From contig JAGPYM010000011.1 in NCBI GenBank assembly GCA_020736575.1, forward strand, positions 434,001 to 498,000: DNA of 64,000 nucleotides, given 5' to 3'. Made by a program: the position numbers and the translations under genes. The DNA comes from Thelonectria olida. Lineage: Eukaryota > Ascomycota > Sordariomycetes > Hypocreales > Nectriaceae. This document shows, piece after piece, positions 35,701-44,613 of the stretch. The notes below the pieces were generated by a model. It had not been told where the DNA came from. It searched no databases and saw only the letters and a program-made list of their open reading frames with translations. Positions within the stretch are counted from its first letter, which is position 1. The number at the start of each line of letters is the position of its first letter.

Positions 35701-36153
35701 TGTAAGATACACTCCCAGATTCTATCCTGTTCCTAGTTCCCGTCTGACAAGTCTATCTCTTCAGTGTCGGTATCCGCAGGAGTGTCCATCCCCTTTATAC
35801 TCCTCGCCTTCAACTTCGAAAAAGTGGCCAAATGGCCGCGCCGCGCAATCGAATGGATCAAGAACGCAGCTCTTGCAACGTCCGTCATGGCCGCGGTCGT
35901 GGTCGTCGTCCTCATCTCCCTGACCGTGATCCTCTCGCAACCGCTCGCCCCCCAGATCAAGGCGGCGACGTGCCTCGGCATTGGACTGCTGGCGGGTGTG
36001 GTTTTGGTTTCAATCCTCATTTCTGGGCGTGGCCGGCGTACGAGTACTTGGTGGATGAGAGCTGAGGGACAGAATGAAAGTGACCGTGGAACGGAGAGCC
36101 AGTACACCCGCACACGACACACACGAAGTGAGTCAAGTGTCTTGAGTTCGTGA
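26740..36153 (+). CDS. Ankyrin-repeat protein with CorA-like C-terminus, host gene of the Copia insertion
   Basis: Ten exons: 26740-27645, 27709-27723, 33571-33664, 33806-34027, 34087-34446, 34519-34844, 34904-35257, 35329-35544, 35599-35701 and 35765-36153; 994 residues with no stop. Residues about 15-240 are ankyrin repeats (N-S-P-L-H-L-A-V, E-S-A-L-H-V-C-A-E-T-G, R-T-P-L-F-K-A-V). Then W-Y-H-L-P-A-N-N-M-D-W-V-E-A-L-I-R-R-H-F, Q-L-R-R-T-L-D-H-Y-F-Y and M-V-D-Q-L-W-L-W-V-L, known from fungal ankyrin-CorA proteins. A coiled-coil region precedes two or three membrane segments with L-P-L-S-F-M-T-S-F-F. The G-M-N ion-selectivity motif of CorA channels is absent, so Mg transport is doubtful. Intron 2 (27724-33570) contains the whole retroelement. 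Intron 3 is the least certain border. The ATG at 26740 is used because the upstream frame opens only with TTG. Confidence 0.78.
27782..27786. repeat. Target-site duplication, left copy (AGGCC)
   Basis: AGGCC directly before the 5' LTR, matching 33569-33573 directly after the 3' LTR. Five bases is the usual Copia duplication size. The AG is the original 3' splice site of the host intron and GCC the first codon of the next exon. Confidence 0.9.
27787..27940 (+). repeat. 5' LTR of the Copia element
   Basis: 154 bases beginning TGTTGGAAG and ending CTTAATA; the original CA end has become TA. Differs from the 3' LTR at 13 positions by my count, all transitions. It contains the TATATATAG promoter-like string. 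Confidence 0.92.
27941..27954 (+). other. Copia primer-binding site (initiator tRNA-Met half-molecule type)
   Basis: GGTTATAAGCCCGG lies immediately after the 5' LTR. With one G-to-A change undone it is complementary to the anticodon arm of eukaryotic initiator tRNA-Met (CCGGGCTCATAACC). Priming from such an internal tRNA fragment is known for Drosophila copia and several fungal Copia elements. Confidence 0.75.
28151..28213. repeat. Three 21-bp tandem repeats inside the element
   Basis: Three consecutive units ending in CCACCTAACTGCA (28151-28171, 28172-28192, 28193-28213) plus a partial fourth. They lie in the untranslated leader between primer-binding site and gag and are less AT-rich than their surroundings. 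Confidence 0.8.
29602..29643 (+). pseudogene. Relic of the gag zinc knuckle
   Basis: Codons TAT-AAC-TAT-TAT ... TAT-TAA-ATA-GAG-GGA-TGC fit a C-X2-C-X4-H-X4-C knuckle in which two Cys codons became TAT, the His codon TAT and an Arg codon TAA; all but the last Cys are lost. Each change is G-to-A or C-to-T. Confidence 0.65.
30394..33090 (+). pseudogene. Relic of the Copia pol region: integrase, reverse transcriptase, RNase H
   Basis: Integrase core from about 30394: P-F-K-S-L-Y-T-N-I-I-G, then F-I-N-N-F-T (originally D-D-F-T type) and V-F-P-F-K-K-Q-L. Reverse transcriptase from about 31915: D-I-K-T-A-F-L-Y, E-I-Y-I-M-Q-L-K-G-F and L-Y-K-L-K; the active-site Y-X-D-D at 32156-32167 now reads Y-I-N-N. 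RNase H from about 32780: E-Y-I-G, A-T-K-K-A-I-W-L and near 33050 K-A-L-L-K-E-A-F-F. Many in-frame TAA/TAG codons. The order integrase-RT-RNase H defines Copia rather than Gypsy. Confidence 0.85.
33415..33568 (+). repeat. 3' LTR of the Copia element
   Basis: 154 bases beginning TGTTAGAAG and ending CTCAACA, so the canonical TG...CA ends are kept here. A purine run GAGTGGGAG (33406-33414) directly before it is the likely polypurine tract. Confidence 0.92.
33569..33573. repeat. Target-site duplication, right copy (AGGCC), acting as splice acceptor
   Basis: Second AGGCC copy. Its AG (33569-33570) is followed by GCC-CTA-ATA, which continues the host frame after W-V-E, so the acceptor is preserved downstream of the element. 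Confidence 0.88.
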
Positions 36154-36189
36154 GTAGGCTTGTTTGAGCAGACGTTTTCGTCTCAATGA

Positions 36190-37408
36190 TTAGTATTCGT
36201 CCTCATCTATCAAAGTTTCTGCATAACCATGAGGCATCTCGCGCTCCATTCGTGGTCCCCTAGGCCATGGGTCCGGGTTCCTGGCATAATATGCCGTCCC
36301 CCTCTGCCCCGTGATGTAGAGTAACCTCACTAACAATTCCGCATCTATTTGTTGCCGCATTTGCGGGGCGTATTGGGGCGGTGGCGGCAGCTGCTCTCCT
36401 TGCTCCATGTCCACCCTTGTGGTTTCGTCCGCAGCATCAGCCTCCTCTGGCATCAACACTCGGCCAGGCTCTGAAGGTCTTGATGCCGACCACGTCTGTA
36501 TACTCAAGGATGCCACGCCGCAGAGAGCTAGGACAAAGGTTACCCAGCCGAGAGCGATTGAAGCCGTCCCGGTATGGCATTCGATTGCTTCAAAGGCGAG
36601 ATGCTTCGTCAGTGCTGTTCCGGAGGCACCTGCGAGATGATGCCACATGGCGGCTATGAAAGCCGACGCGGTTGCGGATAGCATGAACCAGGTTGAATAA
36701 GCCCTGGCAGTTGGAGAATGTGCTGCCCAGTAGTTTAGGAATGTCATAAGTCGGCCCCGAGACAGGTTGTCCAGGGTTTCACTGGACAGAGGGGACAGGA
36801 GTCCCAGTAAAAGGACTCCGAGCACGAAGAAGACGCTGATAAATCTAGTCAAAAGGCGACACGTCAGGTGTGCTCGTCTACTTGGCAAGACATAGAGCCA
36901 ATAGTTACTCACACGAAGGCGGTTGTAATCGCTTCGGACTGGAATCTGTTTCCAATCCACAAAAGGTTAAGAGGATCCGACTGATTAGCTGCCCTGACGG
37001 CTCTGGCAAGATTAGATGATTGCGTATCACATATCCAAGAACCCATGTTTGTCATTACGCATATCCCAAAGTACCCAACTCTGACTTCGACGATGTTGGT
37101 GGTTTCATTGCGCTGATCATTAAAGACTGCGGAGATCGTGTCATTGGCTCCCGAGCTAGTCTGTGAAGCAGTCCTGTAGGAGAATGAGAGGATATATATC
37201 CCCCTCAGGAAGCTGTTTGATGATGTACAAGCAGCAAGAAGTAGACCTGTTGGTTGACGAAGAGTCAACTTCAAAATGTCTCTGAGAGGCGGCTACTCGC
37301 TGAGACGTAGGTCTGGTACTGTTCTTAGGGGAAAAACTCACTCAATAGAACGGTGATCACCGCAAACAGCAGTTCGTGTGGGTAATTGATCCGGCCTGCA
37401 TGGCGCAT
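36190..37408 (-). CDS. Fig1-family membrane protein (copy 1)
   Basis: Exons 37408-37342, 37246-36913 and 36844-36190 give 351 residues. The N-terminal helix runs I-N-Y-P-H-E-L-L-F-A-V-I, followed by L-L-L-A-A-C-T-S-S. The Fig1 hallmark follows: Y-I-L-S-F-S-Y-R, then V-R-V-G-Y-F-G-I-C-V with a later W-I-C, a Cys pair in an extracellular loop. Three further membrane helices lie in exon 3. The C-terminal tail is acidic and Pro-rich (P-P-P-P-Q-Y). In yeast, Fig1 supports Ca entry and cell fusion during mating; fungal relatives act in development. Introns 1 and 2 fall at the same places and phases as in the divergent neighbour, so the two are paralogues. An in-frame ATG at 37741 would add 111 residues of unlikely composition. 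The tail runs close to the convergent ankyrin-CorA gene, with 36 bases between. Confidence 0.83.
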
Positions 37409-38052
37409 TAACTCCCACAGTCGGGTGTTTCGGAACTGGGAGGGACGCGAAGAAGCTGTTTGCGCTGTTGGCTCGTCAGCAAATGCGAGTGATGGGGAGG
37501 CTCTGGAGGAATTGCCCACATGAGCTCGCGCGAGTCGTGCTTTCGGATTCATCATCCATGTTGATGTTCTTTGTCGACCTCTGTCGATGCGAGGACGCAT
37601 GCAAGGTCTTTCTACGAATGGCGCAGCTCCGTCTCTGAGGAGTGCTCTGTGATACTCAGATGAGGCATTGGCTTTTCGTTCAGCTGAATAGGGTCTCGGC
37701 TGAAGACGTGGATCACACGTGACATCAAAATCTCGTCGCATTCTTCATCCGTGTAGGTATTGGTTGGTTAACCGCCGAAGATCCCTGCCGGTTCCGTGGG
37801 TGGCTGGTTTGGCTGAGATAATTTTGCCAATCTGACAGCCGTCTCTCTTCAGACGAACAATTCTCCTGACTCGCAACGCTCTTGTTGTTCGTCCGGTAGC
37901 CGGATATTGCGAAAGCGACGAGTTTCAAATAACCATTTGCGCTGTTCTAAGATATCGTCGAATCGATCAATGGTTTAGCTGCCCCAAGAGGCCAAATTCT
38001 AGAAGCCCACTGTCGAGACTTACTATACCGCTCATCCGAGTTATATCTGGCC
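37409..38052. promoter_or_regulatory. Divergent region between the two Fig1 paralogues
   Basis: About 640 bases between divergent starts. The part next to copy 1 is open in frame to 37741, so some may be coding. Otherwise it must hold both promoters. No specific site assigned. Confidence 0.4.
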
Positions 38053-39222
38053 ATGGCTAGACCACAGACCGCTACTGTGAGAACCAACTCGGGGAGTAGC
38101 TCGCATGCTCCGGCGAGCAGTTTGTCATCACCTCCAGCGAGTGAGGCGCAAAGGTCAACGACGTCTGGAACAACCACCTCTTATTTCCCCTGTAAGTCCA
38201 TTTGCATCGAGAAGTTTCTCAGGCCCTCTCCTAATCATCCATGTTTGCCGTCCACTCATACCGATAATGTGATCAGGGGATGGCAGTGCCGAATTCTCTC
38301 AGCCGTGGTATTGGAGATTCGTATTGTCTTGGCTGGGATATCACCATGTCTTAATGATGTTCGAGTCAATATGCATTCTATTATTGGGTGAGCAAACCAG
38401 CCACATCCCTGGTAGATGCTAGTCCTGATCATGTTTAAACCAACAGCTTTGGTTGTAGCAGCGTGCACAACCACCGGCACGATGCAAAATCTTCACCTCG
38501 CATCTTTCGCGTATCGTCAGAAGACTCTCCCGGAGGAGTCTGGATCTCTGATGATGAACAATACCCTTCAAAGAGTCATATTTAACTTGACACTGAGTGC
38601 AACAAACAACCCCGCACGCGTTAGAGAGGTGCAGGTGGGCTATCTCTCCAACTGTGTCAAGTTGGACCCGGGGGCTTGGCAATGCGGAATCAAGGCCCCG
38701 AACATATCAAGCATTGAAGCTTTTGACCCTTTGCGTATTGTAGAAATCGCCCATGAGTTCCGAACCAAGACAGTCTCATGTGGTCTTATGTGAGTGTAGT
38801 TTGCTCCGGCCGATCACAATCGATTTGATCTAACGAACATCTGTAGTATTTTTTGCCTCATTCTTGCTCTTCTGAGCACTATCCTCATACATTCGACTCC
38901 GAAATGGTGGGTGATTTTCGAACCAGATAGCGCTCTCAGCCTTGAGAAGCCGTTCCCCGGACGTGCTGTCGCTACCCTGACTTTGGTGTGCACCTCCTGC
39001 GCAAGCCTTGGGTTGCTTATTGCGATTACTTGGCAGCATGTTGCTGTCGCATCCTCAGGAGTATTGATTGAAGCACTCAGGTACGAATCGATTGAAGTAC
39101 GTACTGGCAGTTCTGCAGCCGTGCTTGGTTGGTTGAGCGTATTTCTATCTGCCTTGGTTGCAATAGGTCTTGGTATACTCGTTAGTGTTGCAAGTACTTT
39201 ACTAGGTGCCTTGGAGGCCTAA
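38053..39222 (+). CDS. Fig1-family membrane protein (copy 2)
   Basis: Exons 38053-38191, 38277-38387, 38447-38789 and 38847-39222 give 322 residues. Residues 1-45 are a Ser/Thr-rich cytosolic leader. Exon 2 then yields L-G-Y-H-H-V-L-M-M-F, the usual entry into helix 1 of Fig1 proteins, and joining exon 3 makes I-L-L-L-A-L-V-V-A-A-C-T-T-T-G. The hallmark loop reads V-Q-V-G-Y-L-S-N-C-V and W-Q-C-G, with the paired Cys, and three C-terminal helices follow (38850-39220). The protein ends soon after the last helix, whereas copy 1 has a long acidic tail. Probable role: Ca- or membrane-related function at the cell surface in fusion or development, by family analogy. Divergently placed from copy 1. 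Confidence 0.85.
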
Positions 39223-39334
39223 AGTAAAGGACCTCAATAGAAATATCTCAATTTAAACACTAATATAGAATAACAAAACAATACAGAATATTATTCCAAT
39301 TGCCATTCTATGCAGCCCATTGTCGAGTGCAGCC

Positions 39335-39697
39335 ATGAATGGACATACCGGCGTTATGAAGATTCTACTTGACACAGGAAGAGTCGATCCTAATGCTCAG
39401 GGCAGCTATCATTATACACCACTGTAGATAGCTGCCATTGATGGCAATGAAAAAGCTGTTGCGCTCTTGCTTGAAGCCGGCGTGGACCAAAGCTTGGCTG
39501 ATGAACAAGGTCATACACTCTTGGTTCAGGCGGCTTGCGATGGAAATGAAGCAATCGTACGCGCATTACTCCAGAATGCAATGAGTAAAGGCGAATTGGG
39601 GGAAGTGGAAGATAAGTCTAGGGAAACGGCGTTTGCACTCGCGAAAGAAAACGGCCACGAGGCAGTGCTTCGACTGCTTCAGGAATCAGGACGATAG
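39335..39697 (+). pseudogene. Ankyrin-repeat fragment with internal TAG
   Basis: From about 39310 the frame reads S-S-A-A-M-N-G-H-T-G-V-M-K-I-L-L-D, an ankyrin helix pair, without any start-like region before it; the preceding 70 bases are AT-rich. After Y-T-P-L comes TAG at 39425-39427 where Gln is usual, then I-A-A-I-D-G-N-E-K-A-V-A-L-L-L-E-A-G and one more repeat to the TAG at 39697. The tightly regular repeats resemble the C-terminal arrays of fungal NLR-type proteins. CAG-to-TAG would be a CpA-to-TpA change as in RIP. I take it for a transposed or truncated 3' piece. Confidence 0.7.
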
Positions 39698-39767
39698 AGG
39701 AGAACCAAAAGAGAGGCTTGACAGTTGACGTGATGTTCGATAGATTCAATGCATCGTGCCTAATCTA

Positions 39768-41544
39768 TTACACATCAGGACCCGCCCAAGGAGACAAACC
39801 ATTTCCACTCGGACGTGGTTTCTGATAATAATCCTGCTTCCCCAAACCGAGCGTCGCAATGGGGCCAAGTGGTGGTTTAATATTATTCAAGTCCGGGAAT
39901 TGAGACCACCTTGCCAATATCGACATATTGAATTGATCCAGCCCGTGTGTCATGGCGTACTGGGCTAGATTCTGCCCATATATGTCCTCTTGCGTGCAAA
40001 TATCCGACATGGTGCTGTGTTGCAACGTCGCGTCCAGCACGCTCTTGTACATGCCATACTTTCCCCTCTCAGCTGTGTACCAGAGAGGCGTGCGGCCTTC
40101 GTAGTCCTTCATCGTAATGCCCACGTTTGCGCCTCCCGCCTGGAGCAGGACAGCGCAAACATCTTCCCGGCCGGTAATTGCTGCAAGATGCAGAGCCGTG
40201 TAGCCATAGCTATCCGTCATCGTGAGGTCGAAGCTGGCTGATCTCAACAGCAATCTGACTTGTTCCGGCATACCTAGAAGAACAGCGAGGTGTAGACCTG
40301 TGTATCCGACCAGACCTTGTCTTTGAGTCGTAGATCTTTGGCAAATATTTCGAAACTCTTGTTTCCAGTCGTTCGAGGAAACACCATGCGGTTTACCCCT
40401 TTCGGACAAAGCGAGGCTGAGGGCTCCCTTGTATCCCAGCCAGTTCTTGATAAGAACCGCTTCCATTGTCTCGGACTCTGACATCCGCAAGAGCGCAGGA
40501 TGAACCATGGAAGGCGAGGCCCACGTGTTGGGATTCGCATAATCTCCCACCAGCCCGAACTTCACAGCCGTGGAAGCCATGAGATTAGGCACGTCCTGCA
40601 GCCTGATGGCCCCCAAAAGATTCAAGTTTGGTCGCTGTTGTGCAGAAACCGCACATTTGGTGTAGTAGATCAGGGCTTCTACGAGCTTGCCTTCAGCAGC
40701 CAATGCTGCAGCTCGGACCTCGAGATTGTTTACCATCATCGACGATTGCAGAATGAGTGGGCGTCGAGAGGTGATTGGAGAAGAGGGAAATGGGGTCACG
40801 GAGATCCCACCCAAGGGGTCGAGAAGAGTGAGAATGGCTGCATCGAGAGCCATCCTCACTTCTGTGTCTTCTTCGGATTCAAGTCGGGTGACGACTTGGG
40901 AGCGTAACGCGGAGGATAAGTCATCGATGATGGCTGCCAGACGATCAAGCCTGTCCCGGAGCGGGCTGTTTTGCTGAGTGTATGGCTTTGGCAATCGCCG
41001 TGTCGCAGCATAGAAAGCTATCTCGCACTCAACGAACTCGGCAGCAGAGAGTTGTAGCATGGCCAATGCATTGCTCCTATACATGGCGATTAGAATAGGA
41101 AGTTTCGATGAGATAGATATTCAGAATTTCCGCTTACAAATCTGTCAAGTTCCAGCTGCTGCCTCGATAGGTCGATCTCGATTTAACAGACATAGGACAT
41201 GAAGGGTCGCGTTGTTGAATAGCTCTGGCGTCGGTCTGCGAACAGCACTCGTCCATGATCTTGTCTGTTTTGGATCCAGTGACTTTCCGTCTTCTTATTT
41301 TTCTCAAAGGTTCGGAGCAGGGAAGTCCTAATTTCTCGCATCGCTCGCACTTCTGAGGTAGTGTCCTGGGTTGCGGGTTACACTGAGAGAGCTCTCGTTG
41401 TTAGCGGATGTGCTTATTGAAAATGTAAGACTCTGAAAAGTAGAAAATTTTAACCCTGCTTACCTTCTTCTTGTATTTTCTGCAGAAAGTGCAATTCCAC
41501 ATCTGGTGCTTCCTCGCAGCTCGGTTGCAGTTTTCTGGAGGCAT
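39768..41544 (-). CDS. Zn(II)2Cys6 DNA-binding domain joined to C-terminal ankyrin repeats
   Basis: Exons 41544-41464, 41382-41138 and 41076-39768 give 544 residues, both introns GT...AG in phase. Exons 1 and 2 together form a zinc cluster with spacing C-X2-C-X6-C-X10-C-X2-C-X6-C at about residues 18-50; intron 1 falls directly before the third Cys. A basic stretch R-K-I-R-R-R-K follows. The middle (about 110-360) is helical, with no recognised domain. Residues about 366-450 hold two to three ankyrin repeats (Y-T-G-L-H-L-A-V, Y-T-A-L-H-L-A-A, R-T-P-L-W-Y-T-A). The usual fungal-specific regulatory domain is absent. A nuclear regulator whose partner binding goes through ankyrin repeats is the natural inference. 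Its 3' end faces the ankyrin fragment 70 bases away. Confidence 0.83.
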
Positions 41545-42234
41545 CGCGCGTAGCCGTGGTGGTGTTTAGAGGCGATTCGGGACTTGTGTTGCCATCGCGG
41601 CTTTAAGAGGTATTGAAAGAATTCGTGTTATCTCAATCTTTGGGCACGTGTAATATGAATTTGGAATTCAATGGCATGATTTCAGTTCAGCCTATTCTTT
41701 TCTCGGTGCTTGAAAGGAAAGAAAGGATCATTCATAACTCATAATGCGACAATGTGCGATCGAGTTCTACGATGTCGCCAAGGTTGAATTGGCCTGCTCA
41801 AAAGCTGAGGCTATCATGGCGTGATGGAAAGGCAGTGGAGATGCTGCCTAACGGCCCTGTGGCTGAATGAAATACACAGATCAAGGCTTGTAGCCGTATC
41901 ATACGACAAGTGTTCCGGCGCGGGCACTTGGCGCATTTGGTCGAAGGAACAAAGTGGTTCGACATCCAGGTGGCAGTGAGCAATCGGAACACCAAGAATT
42001 GCCCTATGCCTCGGTCGCAACTTGTCGCAATTAATCCGAGCTGGTCGGGGTTTGAGCCACGGGTGACGGTGTTGTCGTGCCATATCAACGTCTTCGATAA
42101 GTCATCGACAAACATGCTTGATTGTTGGAAGACAGGATCAACGGCCATATATTTTCTCTCAACATCCTCATTCTAAGCCATCTCAGTCATCTGCTTGGTG
42201 TGCCTATGCTCCAAAACCGTCGTGTAATGACAAT
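41545..42234. other. Spacer, no gene recognised
   Basis: Promoter of the leftward Zn2Cys6-ankyrin gene and upstream region of the small membrane protein. Nothing else supported. Confidence 0.4.
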
Positions 42235-42656
42235 ATGTCTCCTCTCCCAACTGCCCGAGACCATGCTCCGGCTGGCGCTGCGTCAGGTTGCGCACTCAGC
42301 ACAAATGACATCCTATCACTCATCTTTGAGATTATCGCAACCCTTATCGCATGTATCAGTCTTTTTGTCACATATCTCCAGTATTTGCAAGTGAAAAGAC
42401 TCAATGCACCGGAGCACGTAAGCCATCATCGAAGGAGGTTAGTCATTCACTGAAACACGTACCGTACTTGTCGTATTGTACACTAATAACGTGTCGCATT
42501 CAGATCCAACGAGACAAGAAAACGACTACAATGGCGACCAGGTGCTCTCGCTCACCATGCACTATCACCGGGGCCTCTCCAATGGTCCACCTTGAGCCAT
42601 GCATTTCCGCGATCCCGCCCCCTAATGATAGAAATGATTCCAAAGGCCTTGGGTGA
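42235..42656 (+). CDS. Small single-pass membrane protein, tentative
   Basis: Proposed exons 42235-42417 and 42504-42656, 111 residues. A short Pro/Ala-rich N-terminus leads to A-L-S-T-N-D-I-L-S-L-I-F-E-I-I-A and then a hydrophobic helix ending in Y-L-Q-Y-L-Q, a layout often seen in small fungal membrane proteins of unknown function. The second exon has no recognisable feature and its border is uncertain; the first exon is the better supported part. No function can be given. Confidence 0.4.
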
Positions 42657-43321
42657 TGCGCCATGCCGATTGCGGACTCGCAGCAGCCGTTCCTTGATTG
42701 TGGAGATTGTGCCGTGTCACAATCAGCACTGAGGCGCGCCCACCGAGAGACATGAGTGCGGGGTTGCTTAACCAAGGAATCATGACGAGCCTTCAGGTCA
42801 ACATGAGAGTCGTCTGCTGAACTCAGTAGTGGTTGTGTATACTTGAACTCTTCTCAGAGAGGCCGCAAAGATCAATAGAGCTCAATATTAGAACCCAAGT
42901 CCTTTGATGTCATCTTCAACCTCCTCAACTCCCCAGCTTGGCCTTACTAATACCCTCAATTCTATACGCGCCCACATAGGGCAAATCTTTAGACCAGAAA
43001 TGTCCCGGTGAAACCCGCATGCTCCCTCAGACCTACCGGGTCCGATCCCGCTCATGTCAGACCAAGCCCATTACTCACGTTTTCAACAAGGAACATACAC
43101 GTGTGAAAGGACCCCGTATCTTTGTTTAACTTTACCTACAATTTGATTGGCTACACCGTTGCTTCTCTCCTGTCACGCGGGGACACAAGCAACCACTCCC
43201 TCGTATTATTAGTCTTTCAGACGACCAAGATAAAATCCCCCAGGCACCTCCCAACTAGCCCAACTGTCATTCCTTTATTCTAGATCTCAATTGTCCTATT
43301 TCTTTATTCAATTCATTAGCC
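42657..43321. other. Spacer upstream of the PaiB-like gene
   Basis: No gene recognised. A GATAAAATCC string about 95 bases before the ATG at 43322 and a pyrimidine-rich leader are the only promoter-like features. Confidence 0.4.
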
Positions 43322-44092
43322 ATGCACCTTCGATCAGACCACGTCGAGAGCGACCTCAAGGTCCTCCGCAAATTAATTCGAGACAACCCTCTGGGCCAGA
43401 TCACCACCGCCATTCCCTCGTCAACGCACTCTTTCCTCCAGACCAGCCATGTCCCTTTTTTACTAGACATCCAAGATGAATCAAGCGAAACCGAGCTCGG
43501 AACCCTAAGATGCCACATGGCTCGTCAAAACCCCCAGTGCAAGGCCATGATGGAAAGCCTGACGGATAATCCCGCCCTTGACAACGTCCTCGAGCAGGAC
43601 GTCATCATCACCTTCACCTCGCCCGTGCAACACTACGTCACGAGCAAGTTCTACACCGAGACCAAGCTCGGCAGCGGCAAGGTGGTGCCAACCTGGAACT
43701 ACGCCGCGGCGCAGGTCTGGGGACGCGCAAAGGTCTACTTCGACACCAAGTCGGACGAGACGTCGGACTGGCTGCAGAAGCAGATGGAGGACCTCAGCCA
43801 CTTTTCCGAAACCTCCATCATGGGCTACACCGGAGGCGACGCGCCCGTCGAGTGGAAGGTCTCGGACGCACCCTCCAACTACGTCAACCTGTTGAAAAAG
43901 GCCATTATTGGCGTCGAAATCACCATTACTCGTCTGGAGGGCAAGTTCAAAATGAGTCAGGAGATGGGCGCGGGAGACAGAGAGGGCGTTATCAGGGGGT
44001 TTGCGAGGTTGGAATCGGACACTGGCGTCGCAATGTCCAATCTCGTCCAGGAGCGCAGTGAGCTGAAGGAAGCCAAGAAAGCGGCCAAATGA
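43322..44092 (+). CDS. PaiB-like FMN-binding split-barrel protein
   Basis: A single exon of 256 residues. The order of features is that of the PaiB family: an N-terminal M-H-L-R-S-D-H start, L-R-K-L-I-R-D-N-P-L-G-Q-I-T-T-A-I-P, then H-V-P-F-L-L-D, H-M-A-R-Q-N-P-Q, and V-P-T-W-N-Y-A-A-A-Q-V-W-G, with E-I-T-I-T-R-L-E-G-K-F-K-M-S-Q near residue 205. In bacteria PaiB is linked to negative regulation of sporulation and protease genes; fungal copies are of unknown role and may bind FMN or heme as a flavin-reductase-like fold. The high GC and clean frame indicate a functional gene. No intron. Confidence 0.9.
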   Translation: MHLRSDHVESDLKVLRKLIRDNPLGQITTAIPSSTHSFLQTSHVPFLLDIQDESSETELGTLRCHMARQNPQCKAMMESLTDNPALDNVLEQDVIITFTSPVQHYVTSKFYTETKLGSGKVVPTWNYAAAQVWGRAKVYFDTKSDETSDWLQKQMEDLSHFSETSIMGYTGGDAPVEWKVSDAPSNYVNLLKKAIIGVEITITRLEGKFKMSQEMGAGDREGVIRGFARLESDTGVAMSNLVQERSELKEAKKAAK

Positions 44093-44613
44093 GTTGGAAA
44101 GCTGTTGCCATTGCACACGGTCATGTTATGAAGTGGTCACGAGAGTTTCAGGATAGCGGGATACCACCGGGTTGTAGGCAGTCTGTTTGTATTGGGAAGC
44201 AGAAATACAGTCAGCCCAAGGCAGGGAAATTTTCACGGGCACCTATCCGAAGTTTCTGCTGGTCTCTTGTGCTCTTAACACTATGGTTAGTAAAAAGTTC
44301 ATTTGTTCCGTTGATATGCCTGTTGCTGTAATGATAGCCGCCAACCCATCCACAGCCCGAGCCAGGTTGCGAGGGCCAGAGTGCCTTTCGCAAAGGCTGC
44401 CTGGTATAGAATATAGAGCTTAAGACACAGGCTCTCAATACAGTGGACAGTAAATCAACAACCTAGTTACTATATTCGTTGTAAGTAAGACTTCCACGCC
44501 CCTCCGTGGAACGGAAACTTGCGCACATTGCTCTTTCACCTCGTGGTGGTTTGCGAGAGCTTCAACCAGGGTCACAAGAAGTTCAACGGGGGCACTTTAA
44601 GCTCATCACTTTA
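44093..44613. other. Convergent 3' spacer
   Basis: Between the 3' ends of the PaiB-like gene and the CoA-ligase-like gene. No coding signal seen. Confidence 0.4.

Noticed and set aside
38388..38415. Twenty-eight-base intron ending at TAG before an ATG in the second Fig1 gene
   Set aside because: Too short and out of phase; the acceptor at 38445-38446 restores the Fig1 helix and matches the paralogue.
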